Shown here: positions 46,109 to 55,657 of the stretch, one piece after another
How positions within the stretch are numbered: the first letter of the stretch is position 1
How the letters are laid out: every line of letters starts with the position of its first letter
Assembly: GCF_000967865.1 (NCBI RefSeq)
Contig: NZ_JXRU01000027.1
Location: forward strand, 1 to 64,000
DNA from: Microbacterium sp. SA39
GTDB taxonomy: Bacteria; Actinomycetota; Actinomycetes; Actinomycetales; Microbacteriaceae
Direction of reading: 5' to 3'
Length of the DNA stretch: 64,000 nt
Program-made: the position numbers and the translations under genes
Notes under the pieces: model-generated
Seen by the model: only the letters and a program-made list of their open reading frames with translations
Told to the model about the DNA's origin: nothing
Database searches by the model: none

Positions 46109-47047
46109 TCAGCGCCGCGGACGGATCCGCGCGGCGACGACGGATGCCACGGCGATGGCGGTCATCGCGATGATCTGCCACAGAGCGGGACCGGCGGCGG
46201 TCGGCCAGATCAGATCGATGACGACCGACGTCAGGAGTTGGCCGAGCACCGAGCCCAGCCCCATCAGGAGCACTCCCGTGTGCGCGACGATGACGGCGCC
46301 GAGCAGGATGTACGCGGCGCCCAGGAAGCCGCCGAAGTAGAGCCACGGCTCGGCAGGCGGCGCCTCGGGGAGGCCCCGGACGGCGATGCTCAGCCCGGCC
46401 GCGATGAGCAGCACCACCGTCCCGGCGATGAAGCTCATCAGGGTCGCGGCGATGGGCGACCCGACCTGCTGCGCGAGCCGTCCGTTGGTCGCCCCCTGCC
46501 AGGCGATGCCCACACCGGTCGCGAACGGCATCAGCAGCATCCACAGCGGAACAGAGGCGAGGACGTCGCCGGCGAGCGAGACGGCCACCGCGGCGAGCGC
46601 GAGCAATCCCCCCGCGATCCTCCCCGGGGTGACGGCGACCACCCCGGCAGGACCGAAGCCGATCCGATCGAGCACGAGACCGTGCAGAGTCTGCCCCGCG
46701 ACGACGCCCACTGTGAAGAGAGAGACGCCCAGCACCCCGGCGGTGAGCCCCTGCGTGGAGACCGTGAGGGCGCCGCAGGCGCCGCCGAGCAGCATCCAGA
46801 ACGGGATCCGCCGGTGTCGGATGCCCTGACCGAGTCGCACGACGCCGCGCCGGGCGGACGGGATGCAGGCGATGACGAGGATCAGCGCGACGAGGCCGAC
46901 GGCGAACGAGATGAGCCCGGCGACGACGCCGTCGTCGACCTTGACTCCGAGCACCCCGTTGATGCGCGCCTGGACGGCTGTCATCACGCCGATCGCGACG
47001 GCTCCGCCGAGCGCCAGCGGCACGGGGACGCGGCGGGTTTCGGGCAC
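46109..47047 (-). CDS. DMT-family transporter, YdcZ (DUF606) type, tandem
   Basis: The 312 aa protein has about ten membrane helices in two repeats of the five-helix DUF606 unit: GVMTAVQARINGVLGVKVDD opens the first and GVGIAWQGATNGRLAQQVGS the second. The QARIN and QGATN segments are the repeat signature. Function in the drug/metabolite transporter superfamily is export of unknown small molecules. It converges with the nitroreductase gene with 3 nt between stops. Confidence 0.85.
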   Translation of the reverse strand: MPETRRVPVPLALGGAVAIGVMTAVQARINGVLGVKVDDGVVAGLISFAVGLVALILVIACIPSARRGVVRLGQGIRHRRIPFWMLLGGACGALTVSTQGLTAGVLGVSLFTVGVVAGQTLHGLVLDRIGFGPAGVVAVTPGRIAGGLLALAAVAVSLAGDVLASVPLWMLLMPFATGVGIAWQGATNGRLAQQVGSPIAATLMSFIAGTVVLLIAAGLSIAVRGLPEAPPAEPWLYFGGFLGAAYILLGAVIVAHTGVLLMGLGSVLGQLLTSVVIDLIWPTAAGPALWQIIAMTAIAVASVVAARIRPRR

Positions 47048-47119
47048 CCGTCGACCCTACCCGAGCGCACCATCCGGGATCGCGCACCGGATGTCGGCGG
47101 CCACGGCTACGCTGGCGAC

Positions 47120-47746
47120 ATGTGCGCGAGCTATGGCCTCGATCCCCGCTTCACCGACGCGGAGCTCCTCGCCGCGGCAGACGACGCCGTCCTGGAAGGG
47201 CTGCGGGTCTGGGCGGAAGAGAACGCCGGTGAGACCGTGCGTCCGACCGGCAAGAACCTTCGCAATCTCAATCCGATCGTCGTGCAGCCCGAGACCGCTC
47301 CGACGCTGGAGCCCGCGTGGTGGGGTTTCCTCGTGAACGGCGAGCCCGCGAAGTTCCCCTCCATCAACACGCGCTCCGAGCGTCTGCAGGATCGCCCCGG
47401 TGGCGCGAAGACCCGGGCCATCGTGCCCGCGACGAGCTGGTACGAGATGCAGAAGCCATCCCGGCAGTGGAACGAGTTCATCGTCGACGACGGAGCTCTG
47501 TTCGGGATGGCCGCCGTGACCCAGCGCGGGCGCACGACAGACGGGGCCTGGTTCACCTGCTACTCGATCGTGATGCGCCCGGCGCCCGCCCACCTCGTCG
47601 AACTCCACGATCGCATGCCGCTGCTCATCCCTCCCTCGCTGAGCCGCGATTGGCTCACCGCCCCCGCCACCAGGGAGATCATCGACGAGGCCGTCATCGC
47701 CTCCGACGAGATGGCCGCCCGCGTGCAGGCTCGTCCGCGCCCCTGA
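47120..47746 (+). CDS. SRAP-family protein (YedK/HMCES)
   Basis: The 208 aa protein has the SRAP catalytic pattern: Cys2 directly after Met (MCASYGLDP), INTRSERLQD (Asn, Arg and Glu near the active site), VPATSWYEM (Glu) and HDRMPLLI (His). SRAP proteins form a thiazolidine crosslink with abasic sites in single-stranded DNA and protect them. TACGCT ends 6 nt before the ATG, so it may be leaderless, which would leave Cys2 exposed after Met removal. Confidence 0.93.
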   Translation: MCASYGLDPRFTDAELLAAADDAVLEGLRVWAEENAGETVRPTGKNLRNLNPIVVQPETAPTLEPAWWGFLVNGEPAKFPSINTRSERLQDRPGGAKTRAIVPATSWYEMQKPSRQWNEFIVDDGALFGMAAVTQRGRTTDGAWFTCYSIVMRPAPAHLVELHDRMPLLIPPSLSRDWLTAPATREIIDEAVIASDEMAARVQARPRP

Positions 47747-47853
47747 TCGACGGCTCCCACCGCTCGCGTCCTCCGCCGGGAGGACCCCCGTGCGCGGAGG
47801 AAGGTACCTGGGGAGGACGCGGCACCCCCGCCCCGGTCCGTAGCGTGGACCAC

Positions 47854-48765
47854 ATGATCACAGCAGAAGGCCTCACGAAGAGGTTCGGAGACAAGACGGC
47901 CGTCGATGACGTATCGTTCACCGTTCAGCCGGGCAGCGTCACCGGCTTCCTCGGCCCCAACGGCGCAGGAAAGTCGACGACGATGCGGATGATCGTCGGA
48001 CTCGACCGTCCGACGTCGGGCCGGGCCGCCGTCGCCGGCCGCGAGTACCGCCAGCTCCGCGCGCCGCTCACCGAGGTCGGCGTGCTGCTCGACGCGAAGG
48101 CGGTGCACACGGGCAGGACCGCCCGCGATCACCTCCGCGCGATGGCCGCGACCCACGGCATCCCCGCCACACGCGTCGACGAGGTCATCGATCTCGCCGG
48201 CATCGGCAGCGTCGCGCGGAAGCGTGCCGGCAAGTTCTCGCTCGGCATGGGGCAACGCCTCGGCATCGCCTCGGCACTCCTCGGCGACCCGCACACGCTG
48301 ATCCTCGATGAGCCGGTCAACGGCCTCGACCCCGAAGGCGTGCGGTGGGTGCGTCAGTTCGTGCGGCACGCGGCATCCGAGGGTCGCACGGTCCTGCTGT
48401 CGAGCCACCTGATGAGCGAGATGGCGCAGACCGCCGACCACGTCATCGTCATGGGACGCGGAAAGGTACTGGCGGATGCTCCCCTCGCAGAGCTCGTCCG
48501 CGCCTGGACGACCAACACGGTGCGAGTGCGTACACCCCGCGCAGCTGATCTCGTCGCCGCCGTCGGGGGCCCCGACGTCGAGGTCGTGAGCTCCGCGCCC
48601 GACCTTCTCGACATCGTGGGCCTGCCGGCCGCACGGATCGGCGACCTGGCCGCCGAGCGGGGCATCCCGCTGCACGAACTCACCCCTACCACCGGATCGC
48701 TGGAGGACGCGTACCTCGCCCTCACCGGCGACGCCGTCGAGTACCGGACCAAGGAGATCTCATGA
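47854..48765 (+). CDS. ABC transporter ATP-binding protein
   Basis: The 303 aa ATPase has Walker A GPNGAGKSTTMRMIVGL, signature FSLGMGQRLGIASALL and Walker B LILDEPVNGLDPEGVR, and a C-terminal extension typical of DrrA/BcrA-type exporters. TAGCGT ends 7 nt before the ATG. It overlaps the permease gene (ATGA). The transported compound is unknown; antibiotic-peptide or drug export is usual for this subgroup. Confidence 0.92.
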   Translation: MITAEGLTKRFGDKTAVDDVSFTVQPGSVTGFLGPNGAGKSTTMRMIVGLDRPTSGRAAVAGREYRQLRAPLTEVGVLLDAKAVHTGRTARDHLRAMAATHGIPATRVDEVIDLAGIGSVARKRAGKFSLGMGQRLGIASALLGDPHTLILDEPVNGLDPEGVRWVRQFVRHAASEGRTVLLSSHLMSEMAQTADHVIVMGRGKVLADAPLAELVRAWTTNTVRVRTPRAADLVAAVGGPDVEVVSSAPDLLDIVGLPAARIGDLAAERGIPLHELTPTTGSLEDAYLALTGDAVEYRTKEIS

Positions 48766-49571
48766 CCGTCCAGGCTCCCACCGTCGCTCCGCACCGCGTG
48801 GACACCCGTCACCGGCTCACCTTCGTGCGCGCCCTGCACGGCGAATGGATCAAGCTCGCGACCTTGCGTTCGACCTGGTGGTCGATCGGCGTCACGGGGC
48901 TGCTCACCGTCGGCATCGCCATCCTCATAGCGCAGAACGTCGTCGATCCCGCCTTCGCGCCCATCCAGGCCGTCGTCTCGCCGATCCAGTTCACGATGCT
49001 GCTGGCCGGCATCCTCGGCGCGATCTCCGTCACCGGAGAGTATTCGACCGGGATGATCCGCTCGACGCTCACGGCCAACCCGGCGCGCGGCTCGGTCCTC
49101 GCCGCGAAGGCACTGGTCACGGCGGCGGTGATGTTCATCTCCTCGCTGATCATCTTCGTGATCGCCGCGCTGGCGGTCGCACTGATCGTGTCATCGCGAG
49201 ATCAGAGCATCGATTGGTCCGACCCTGCCGCGTCGTACCTGCCGATCCTCATGGCGTCGCTGTCGATGGCCGTGTTCGCCCTCATCGGCGTCGCCTTCGG
49301 CTTCATACTCCGATCCGGCGCGGGTGCCATCGCCGCGACGGTCGGACTGCTGTTCGTGCTCCCGATCGTGCTCAGCCTGTTCGCCTTCTCCGGGGAATCG
49401 AGCCTGTGGCTCGCAGAGGCAGCGGCGTACCTCCCCTCCTCGGCGGCGCAGAGCGCGATCATGCCGGGCAGCTCCGGCCTCGACGTTCCGGTCGCCTACC
49501 TGACGCTGGCCGGATGGGTCGCAGCCGGCATGCTCTCCGCGTGGGCAGTGCTCCGCACCCGTGACGCGTAA
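48762..49571 (+). CDS. ABC-2-type permease
   Basis: The 269 aa membrane protein has six helices, starting with HGEWIKLATLRSTWWSIGVT and continuing with the SVTGEYSTGMIRSTLTANPA segment, which is typical of permeases paired with BcrA-like ATPases. Its gene is coupled to the ATPase before it and to the kinase after it, so the transporter and two-component system form one operon. Confidence 0.9.
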   Translation: MTVQAPTVAPHRVDTRHRLTFVRALHGEWIKLATLRSTWWSIGVTGLLTVGIAILIAQNVVDPAFAPIQAVVSPIQFTMLLAGILGAISVTGEYSTGMIRSTLTANPARGSVLAAKALVTAAVMFISSLIIFVIAALAVALIVSSRDQSIDWSDPAASYLPILMASLSMAVFALIGVAFGFILRSGAGAIAATVGLLFVLPIVLSLFAFSGESSLWLAEAAAYLPSSAAQSAIMPGSSGLDVPVAYLTLAGWVAAGMLSAWAVLRTRDA

Positions 49572-49581
49572 AGTCAGCCCT

Positions 49582-50847
49582 GTGAAGAGAACGCGAAGCC
49601 GCAGCGACTCGATCCGCGAGGACGAGGAGCTGCGGCTTCCGCGTGCGCCCGGCCTGTTCCGGCGGTTCTGGGCACGCCATCCGGTCTTCGCCGATGTGGT
49701 GATCGTGGGCATCTGTCTGCTCTTGTCCTCCACCACGGTCGGAATCACCGAGATCCCGCAGGAGCTTCCGGCAAGCGACGTGCCGCCCTTCATCTTCCCG
49801 GTCCTCATGGTCGCCGCCTCTCTGACCCTGCTCGTGCGGCGACGTCATCCACTCGTGCCGTTCGTGGCAGGGTGCATGCTCGCGATGGTGCTGATGCTGC
49901 TCCCGAGCCCGGGCGGACCCCCTCTTCCGCTCTTCGCCTGCTACGCACTGGCGGTCTATGGTTCGACACGCGCCGCCTGGACGGCGTTCGCGATCGGGAC
50001 CACGACGGTGACAGCGACGGCCCTCCTTCTCATGGGCCTCAACCTGATCACTCTCCAGGGCGGCATCGACTCGATGCTGAGCATCGTCGTCTTCGGTCTC
50101 ATCGGCACGCTGATCGGCGTCAACGTCGGCGAGCGGAAGCGCTATCTCACCGCGCTCATCGACAGGTCGCGCCAGCTCCTGGTCGAACGCGACCAGCAGG
50201 CGCGACTGGCGGCAGCGGCAGAGCGTGCCCGCATCGCCCGCGAGATGCACGACATCGTCTCGCATTCGCTCACCGTGATCGTCGCCCTGTCCGAAGGGGC
50301 GGTGTCGACTCCCGATCACACGCAGGCGCGGATGGCAGCGGCCTCGGCGGCGCAGACGGCACGAGGCGCGCTGACCGAGATGCGTTCGATGCTCGGCGTG
50401 CTCCGCGACGTCGACTCACCCGCACCTCTCGCTCCGCTGGAACCGACGCCGCCGCATGACACGGTCGCGGCGGCCCAGCGAGCGGGCTTCCCCGCGACGC
50501 TCACGGTCATCGGAAGCGCAGAGGTGTGCCCTGCGGTCGCCCACGCGGTCGGACGGATCGTCCAGGAGGGTGTCACGAACGCCATGCGCCATGCGCCGAC
50601 CGCGACGGCGATCGCCGTTCGCGTCGACTACACACCCGAGACGGTGACCATCGAGATCGCGAACGACGGCGTCAGCGGTCCTGTCGGCAACGACGGTTTC
50701 GGCGCACGCGGTCTCGCGGAACGCGCCGCGCACGTCGGCGGGCATGTACGTTCGGAAGCGGACGGTGGGGGGCGCTGGCTGCTCCGCGCCGAATTGCCGA
50801 CGGGTGACATCGCCCGACAGCCAGATGCGACGGAGGAGAGCGGATGA
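49582..50847 (+). CDS. NarL-type sensor histidine kinase (HisKA_3)
   Basis: The 421 aa protein has five or six membrane helices in the first 180 residues, the HisKA_3 box ERARIAREMHDIVSHSLTVI (phospho-His) and an ATPase domain (GRIVQEGVTNAMRHAPTATA, GFGARGLAERAAHVG). GTG 49582 is chosen because it lies just after the permease stop; a GTG at 49561 is also open. There is no large external sensor, a DesK-like form that often senses membrane state or the adjacent transporter. Confidence 0.9.
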   Translation: MKRTRSRSDSIREDEELRLPRAPGLFRRFWARHPVFADVVIVGICLLLSSTTVGITEIPQELPASDVPPFIFPVLMVAASLTLLVRRRHPLVPFVAGCMLAMVLMLLPSPGGPPLPLFACYALAVYGSTRAAWTAFAIGTTTVTATALLLMGLNLITLQGGIDSMLSIVVFGLIGTLIGVNVGERKRYLTALIDRSRQLLVERDQQARLAAAAERARIAREMHDIVSHSLTVIVALSEGAVSTPDHTQARMAAASAAQTARGALTEMRSMLGVLRDVDSPAPLAPLEPTPPHDTVAAAQRAGFPATLTVIGSAEVCPAVAHAVGRIVQEGVTNAMRHAPTATAIAVRVDYTPETVTIEIANDGVSGPVGNDGFGARGLAERAAHVGGHVRSEADGGGRWLLRAELPTGDIARQPDATEESG

Positions 50848-51521
50848 CGCAGCCGATCAGAGTTCTTCTGGTTGACGACCAGGAACTCATCCGCGTCGGA
50901 TTCCGGATGGTCCTCGAGGCCGAGCCCGACATCACCGTGGTGGCAGAGGCAGCCGACGGACGCGCTGCCATCGCCCAGACCGCCACCCTCGATCCGGACC
51001 TCGTGCTGATGGACATCCGGATGCCGGGTCTGGACGGTATCGCCGCCACTCAGGCCATCGTGCGCGATCACCCGCGGACGCGCGTCCTCGTGCTGACGAC
51101 GTTCGACCTCGACGAGTACGCCTTCGGAGCGATCCGCGCGGGGGCGAGCGGCTTCCTGCTCAAGGATGCGCAACGCCACGAGATGATCGCGGCCGTCCGA
51201 GCAGTCCACCGCGGCGACGCGGCGCTTGCACCGCGGATCACCCGGATGCTGCTGGAGCACGTCACTCCGCAGCTCGGGGCCGGGCGACCCCCGGTGGATC
51301 CGGCGGAGACGTCGCGGCTCGCGGACCTGACCGAGCGCGAGCGCGACGTCTTCCTGGCGATCGGCCGAGGCCTGACGAACGCCGAGATCGCTCAGACCCT
51401 CTATGTCGGCGAGTCCACCGTCAAGACGCACGTCGGCCGAGTGTTGGCCAAGCTCGAGGCGCGGGATCGCATTCACGCCGTGATCCTCGCGCACCGGCTG
51501 GGGCTGGTCGGAGACGCCTGA
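50844..51521 (+). CDS. NarL/LuxR-family response regulator
   Basis: The 225 aa protein has a receiver domain (IRVLLVDDQELIRVGFRMVL, phospho-Asp in DLVLMDIRMPGLDG) and a LuxR helix-turn-helix (LTERERDVFLAIGRGLTNAE, IAQTLYVGESTVKTHVGRVL). Its ATG overlaps the kinase stop. It probably activates the operon that begins with the ABC ATPase gene. Confidence 0.94.
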   Translation: MTQPIRVLLVDDQELIRVGFRMVLEAEPDITVVAEAADGRAAIAQTATLDPDLVLMDIRMPGLDGIAATQAIVRDHPRTRVLVLTTFDLDEYAFGAIRAGASGFLLKDAQRHEMIAAVRAVHRGDAALAPRITRMLLEHVTPQLGAGRPPVDPAETSRLADLTERERDVFLAIGRGLTNAEIAQTLYVGESTVKTHVGRVLAKLEARDRIHAVILAHRLGLVGDA

Positions 51522-51549
51522 CCGGAGCAGCCGGGGCGCTCTTCGTCTG

Positions 51550-52503
51550 TCAGGCCCCTGCGGGTGTCCAATCGGAGACGCGGTTCAGCCGCTGCACCTC
51601 GTCGTCGGTGACTTCCAGTCGCCCGCCCGCCAGCAGGTCCGGCACCTGCTCCACGGAGCTCGCGCTCGCGATCGGCGCGGCGACCGTGGGCTGTGCGCGC
51701 AGCCAGGCGAGCGACGTCGCAGCGATGGATGCGTCGTGGGCCCGCCCGATCTCCTCGAGCGAGTCGATGATCCGCAGCCCTGCGTCCGTCGCGTACTTCG
51801 CCGCCCCCTGCGCCCGCGGTGAGGCCTGGCCGCCGGCATCCGTCGAGCGGTACTTGCCGGTCAGGAAGCCGCTGGCCAGCGAGTAGTACGGAATCAAGCC
51901 GAGCCCGAACTCCTCCGCCACCGGGATGATCGTCTCCTCGACGACGTTCCGGTGCACGAGGTTGTAGTGCGGCTGCACGGCGACCGGCCGCGCTACGCCG
52001 AGCCTGTCGGCGATGCCGATCCATTCACCGATCCGCTCGGCGGTGTAGTTCGAGACCGCGACATGACGGATGAGTCCGTCGGTCTCGAGCTGCCCGAAGG
52101 CTGCGACCGTCTCTTCGAGCGGCACGGTCTCGTCATCGAAGTGCGCGTAGTAGAGATCGATCGCGTCGACGCCGAGGCGGGAGAGCGACGCCTCTGCGGC
52201 CTTGCGCACGTTCGCCCCGGAGAGCCCGAGGAACTCCGGGTGCTGACTGACCTTGGTCGCCACGACCACGTTCTGGGGCTTCCTCGACGCCAGCCACTCG
52301 CCGACGAGCGTCTCGCTCTCCCCACCGGAGTTGCCCGGAACCCACGAACTGTAGGAGTCCGCGGTGTCGACGAAGTCGCCACCTCCTGCGACGAACGCGT
52401 CGAGCACGGCGAAGGATGTGTCGCGGTCGGCCGTCCAGCCGAAGACGTTGCCGCCGAGGGACAGCGGGAAGACGTTGAGGTCACTGGTTCCGATACGAGT
52501 CAT
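51550..52503 (-). CDS. Aldo/keto reductase
   Basis: The 317 aa NADPH-dependent reductase has a TIM-barrel. Catalytic residues are in DTADSYSSW (Asp, Tyr), VVATKVSQHP (Lys) and YYAHFDDE (His), with the C-terminal cofactor loop PIASASSVEQVPDLLAGG. It resembles the YajO/AKR11-12 subgroup. Substrate unknown. ATG 52503 lies 7 nt after no obvious Shine-Dalgarno site. Confidence 0.92.
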   Translation of the reverse strand: MTRIGTSDLNVFPLSLGGNVFGWTADRDTSFAVLDAFVAGGGDFVDTADSYSSWVPGNSGGESETLVGEWLASRKPQNVVVATKVSQHPEFLGLSGANVRKAAEASLSRLGVDAIDLYYAHFDDETVPLEETVAAFGQLETDGLIRHVAVSNYTAERIGEWIGIADRLGVARPVAVQPHYNLVHRNVVEETIIPVAEEFGLGLIPYYSLASGFLTGKYRSTDAGGQASPRAQGAAKYATDAGLRIIDSLEEIGRAHDASIAATSLAWLRAQPTVAAPIASASSVEQVPDLLAGGRLEVTDDEVQRLNRVSDWTPAGA

Positions 52504-52741
52504 GCTCGGGACAACGGCGCTCGATCCCGAGGTATTTCCGTGTGACCGCGTGTTGCAGCCCTCAGCGGGCAGACGGGTCCTCGTGCGGGCCGCGTCGGCG
52601 CGCCCCCGGTCGTAGGCGCGGGAGCGCCCTACTCCCTTCGACCGCGTTGAGGCAAGCCCATGCCCCCACATCGCTCCGGGGTTTTCAGTGGACCGCAGAG
52701 CGTCGCGACGATCAGCCGATCACATCCGGGGCGACGCGGAG

Positions 52742-53263
52742 ATGCTGCCACCGGTCTATGGAACGGCCCAGCCACTCCACGGCATCTCCGGACGTATCCG
52801 GCGCTTCGCGTACGACCATCTCAGCGAGACGAAGAACGTTCGGTGGATGATCCTCGTGCTCGGCGACCGTGTGGAATCGATCGGCGCTCACGCCCGGTCG
52901 TTTCTCACCTGTCGGCCTGACCAGCCCATGACGCAGACGGGGGTGCTGGCCGAGTTCCGTCACCACCCGGTGGCTTCGCGCTTCGGACGTGGGAGGTTGA
53001 ACCTCCGGCACGCGTGGCTCGATCCGATCATGGTCGCCGGACCGTGGGTCGCGGTGCTCGTACTGGCTGTCTCGGGGTTCCGCGCGTGTCGAGAAACTGG
53101 TCACCGTGACACGATCGGGCGGATGATTGTGCCGACTACAGGACTCGAACCTGCAACCCCCGTATTACAAGTACGGTGCGCTACCAATTGCGCCAAGTCG
53201 GCGGATCGCGTGATTCCGCGCGCCTCATCGATTCTACGGCGTCAGAACGTCAGCGCGAGCTGA
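52742..53263 (+). CDS. Small conserved protein whose frame runs antisense through tRNA-Thr
   Basis: The 173 aa frame begins MLPPVYGTAQPLHGISGRIR and continues with RRFAYDHLSETKNVRWMILV, HAWLDPIMVAGPWVAVLVLA. I recall small Micrococcales proteins with YGTAQP..G.SG..RR and a C-terminal membrane helix, so the first 113 residues look genuine. From residue 130 on the frame is the antisense of the tRNA-Thr gene (residues such as VPTTGLEPATPVLQVR are the usual antisense-tRNA peptide). The native stop seems lost or frameshifted. Weak ribosome-binding site. Confidence 0.5.
   Translation: MLPPVYGTAQPLHGISGRIRRFAYDHLSETKNVRWMILVLGDRVESIGAHARSFLTCRPDQPMTQTGVLAEFRHHPVASRFGRGRLNLRHAWLDPIMVAGPWVAVLVLAVSGFRACRETGHRDTIGRMIVPTTGLEPATPVLQVRCATNCAKSADRVIPRASSILRRQNVSAS
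53130..53202 (-). tRNA. tRNA-Thr (anticodon TGT)
   Basis: The minus strand folds into a 73 nt cloverleaf: acceptor GCCGACT/AGTCGGC with discriminator A, D-arm GCGCAATTGGTAGCGC, anticodon stem CCGTA/TACGG with loop CTTGTAA (anticodon TGT, reading ACA) and T-arm CAGGTTCGAGTCCTG. Confidence 0.95.
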
Positions 53264-53281
53264 CCCGCTGAGCCCGCGAGA

Positions 53282-54241
53282 CTACGGAGTGGGGGTTGCG
53301 GTCGGAGTGGGGGTCGGCGTCGGCGTCTCGTTCGACTGCTGGGAAGCATCGTTGTCGATCGTGAGCATGAAGTTCGAGAATTCCGCCGGATCGTCGAGTG
53401 CTCCGACGTACGCCTCACCGTTCGCGACGATCATGGGAGCGGAAGAGAGCACGAGGTCATCGGAGCCGGCCAGAGGCCCGTCGAGGGCGCGGGTCGTCGC
53501 TTCCTTCGCCCAGGTCACGAAGTCGCCGTCTTCGATGCAGGACCGGACGGCCTTGGCGTCGTCGACTCCGACCGCGGCAGCAGCGTTGGCCAGCTGAGCG
53601 TCCGAGAAGCCGTCAGTGCCCACCTTCGGCTGGTTGCTGAGCAGGTCGCGGTTGAACGCATAGAACTTGTCCGGCGAGTGCGTCGCGACGCACGCAGCCG
53701 CCGCCGCCGCGCGGAGCGAGTACTTGGTGCCGTTCGAGCTGGCGGTCAGAAGAGCGACGGGATGGTAGCTGACCGTCACCGCACCCTCACTGATCCAACT
53801 CGCGAGCTGGCGCGCGTTCGCGCGCTCGAACTCGCCCGCATCCGGTGCGAGGTAGTCGACATAGACGTGGATCTCGACGCGCTCCGGCGCGGTCGGCTCC
53901 GGAGCCGGAGTCGGAGTGGCGGTCGCAGCCGCTTCGGTCGGCTCCGGCACGGGCGTCCCGAGCGTCTCATCGGACGCCGCGATCGCGTCGATGTCGTTCA
54001 CGATGACGCCGTCAGACTCCATGCCTGTCGGAGTCAGCTGCGGTTTGGAGACCTGCGCCGACACCGCGAGGGTGACGGCGGTGCCCACCGCACCGACGGC
54101 GATGATCGCGACGGCACCGATGATGATTCGTCGCATCAGTCGAGCCCTGGACTGCTGGGCGTGCACCTTCTGGGCCTTCTCCCGCACGGCCTCGCGAGAA
54201 TTGCGAGGCGTGGGGACGTTCGGCGTTTCGTCGCTCGACAT
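53282..54241 (-). CDS. DsbA/thioredoxin-fold membrane protein lacking the CxxC motif
   Basis: The 319 aa protein has a cytosolic basic start (REKAQKVHAQQSRARLMRRI), one membrane helix (IIIGAVAIIAVGAVGTAVTL), a Pro/Thr linker and an external DsbA-like domain: VEIHVYVDYLAPDAGEFERA, then FNRDLLSNQPKVGTDGFSDA and SAPMIVANGEAYVGALDDP. Active homologues read YLCPYCGxF; here Ala132 and Ala135 replace both cysteines. It cannot make disulfides directly and may instead bind a partner. The tail is a Thr-Pro repeat (TPTPTPTPTATPTP). Confidence 0.85.
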   Translation of the reverse strand: MSSDETPNVPTPRNSREAVREKAQKVHAQQSRARLMRRIIIGAVAIIAVGAVGTAVTLAVSAQVSKPQLTPTGMESDGVIVNDIDAIAASDETLGTPVPEPTEAAATATPTPAPEPTAPERVEIHVYVDYLAPDAGEFERANARQLASWISEGAVTVSYHPVALLTASSNGTKYSLRAAAAAACVATHSPDKFYAFNRDLLSNQPKVGTDGFSDAQLANAAAAVGVDDAKAVRSCIEDGDFVTWAKEATTRALDGPLAGSDDLVLSSAPMIVANGEAYVGALDDPAEFSNFMLTIDNDASQQSNETPTPTPTPTATPTP

Positions 54242-54473
54242 CGTTCCTCTTGAAAGTCTGAGGGGGTCCGGGTTGGCCCCGACCATCGCGCGGAGCGACG
54301 ATCGCCGCAATGCGCGGCCAGGTTCGATGTTAACCAGCCAGGCTGAGAAATACCCAGGTGCCACGGTTCATGTCATACTGATCCCGACCCAAAGACGGGT
54401 CATGGCGGTTCATTCCGCCACTTCCATCACTACGGATCGTCCGGCACGTACCTGCCGGTGAGGAGAAACAACA

Positions 54474-55577
<1,104 letters not shown>

Positions 55578-55586
55578 TCCCACCAT

Positions 55587-55632
55587 ACGCGGCGCGGCCG
55601 ACCTCCGGGTCGCCCGCGCCGCGTCTGCTTTT
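55587..55632 (+). terminator. Terminator after the sugar ATPase gene
   Basis: ACGCGGCGCGG and CCGCGCCGCGT close a stem around CCGACCTCCGGGTCG, itself partly paired, followed by CTGCTTTTCC. This is a strong GC hairpin with a short U-run. Confidence 0.7.
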
Positions 55633-55657
55633 CCCTCACTTCCCTCCCAGGAGCGCG

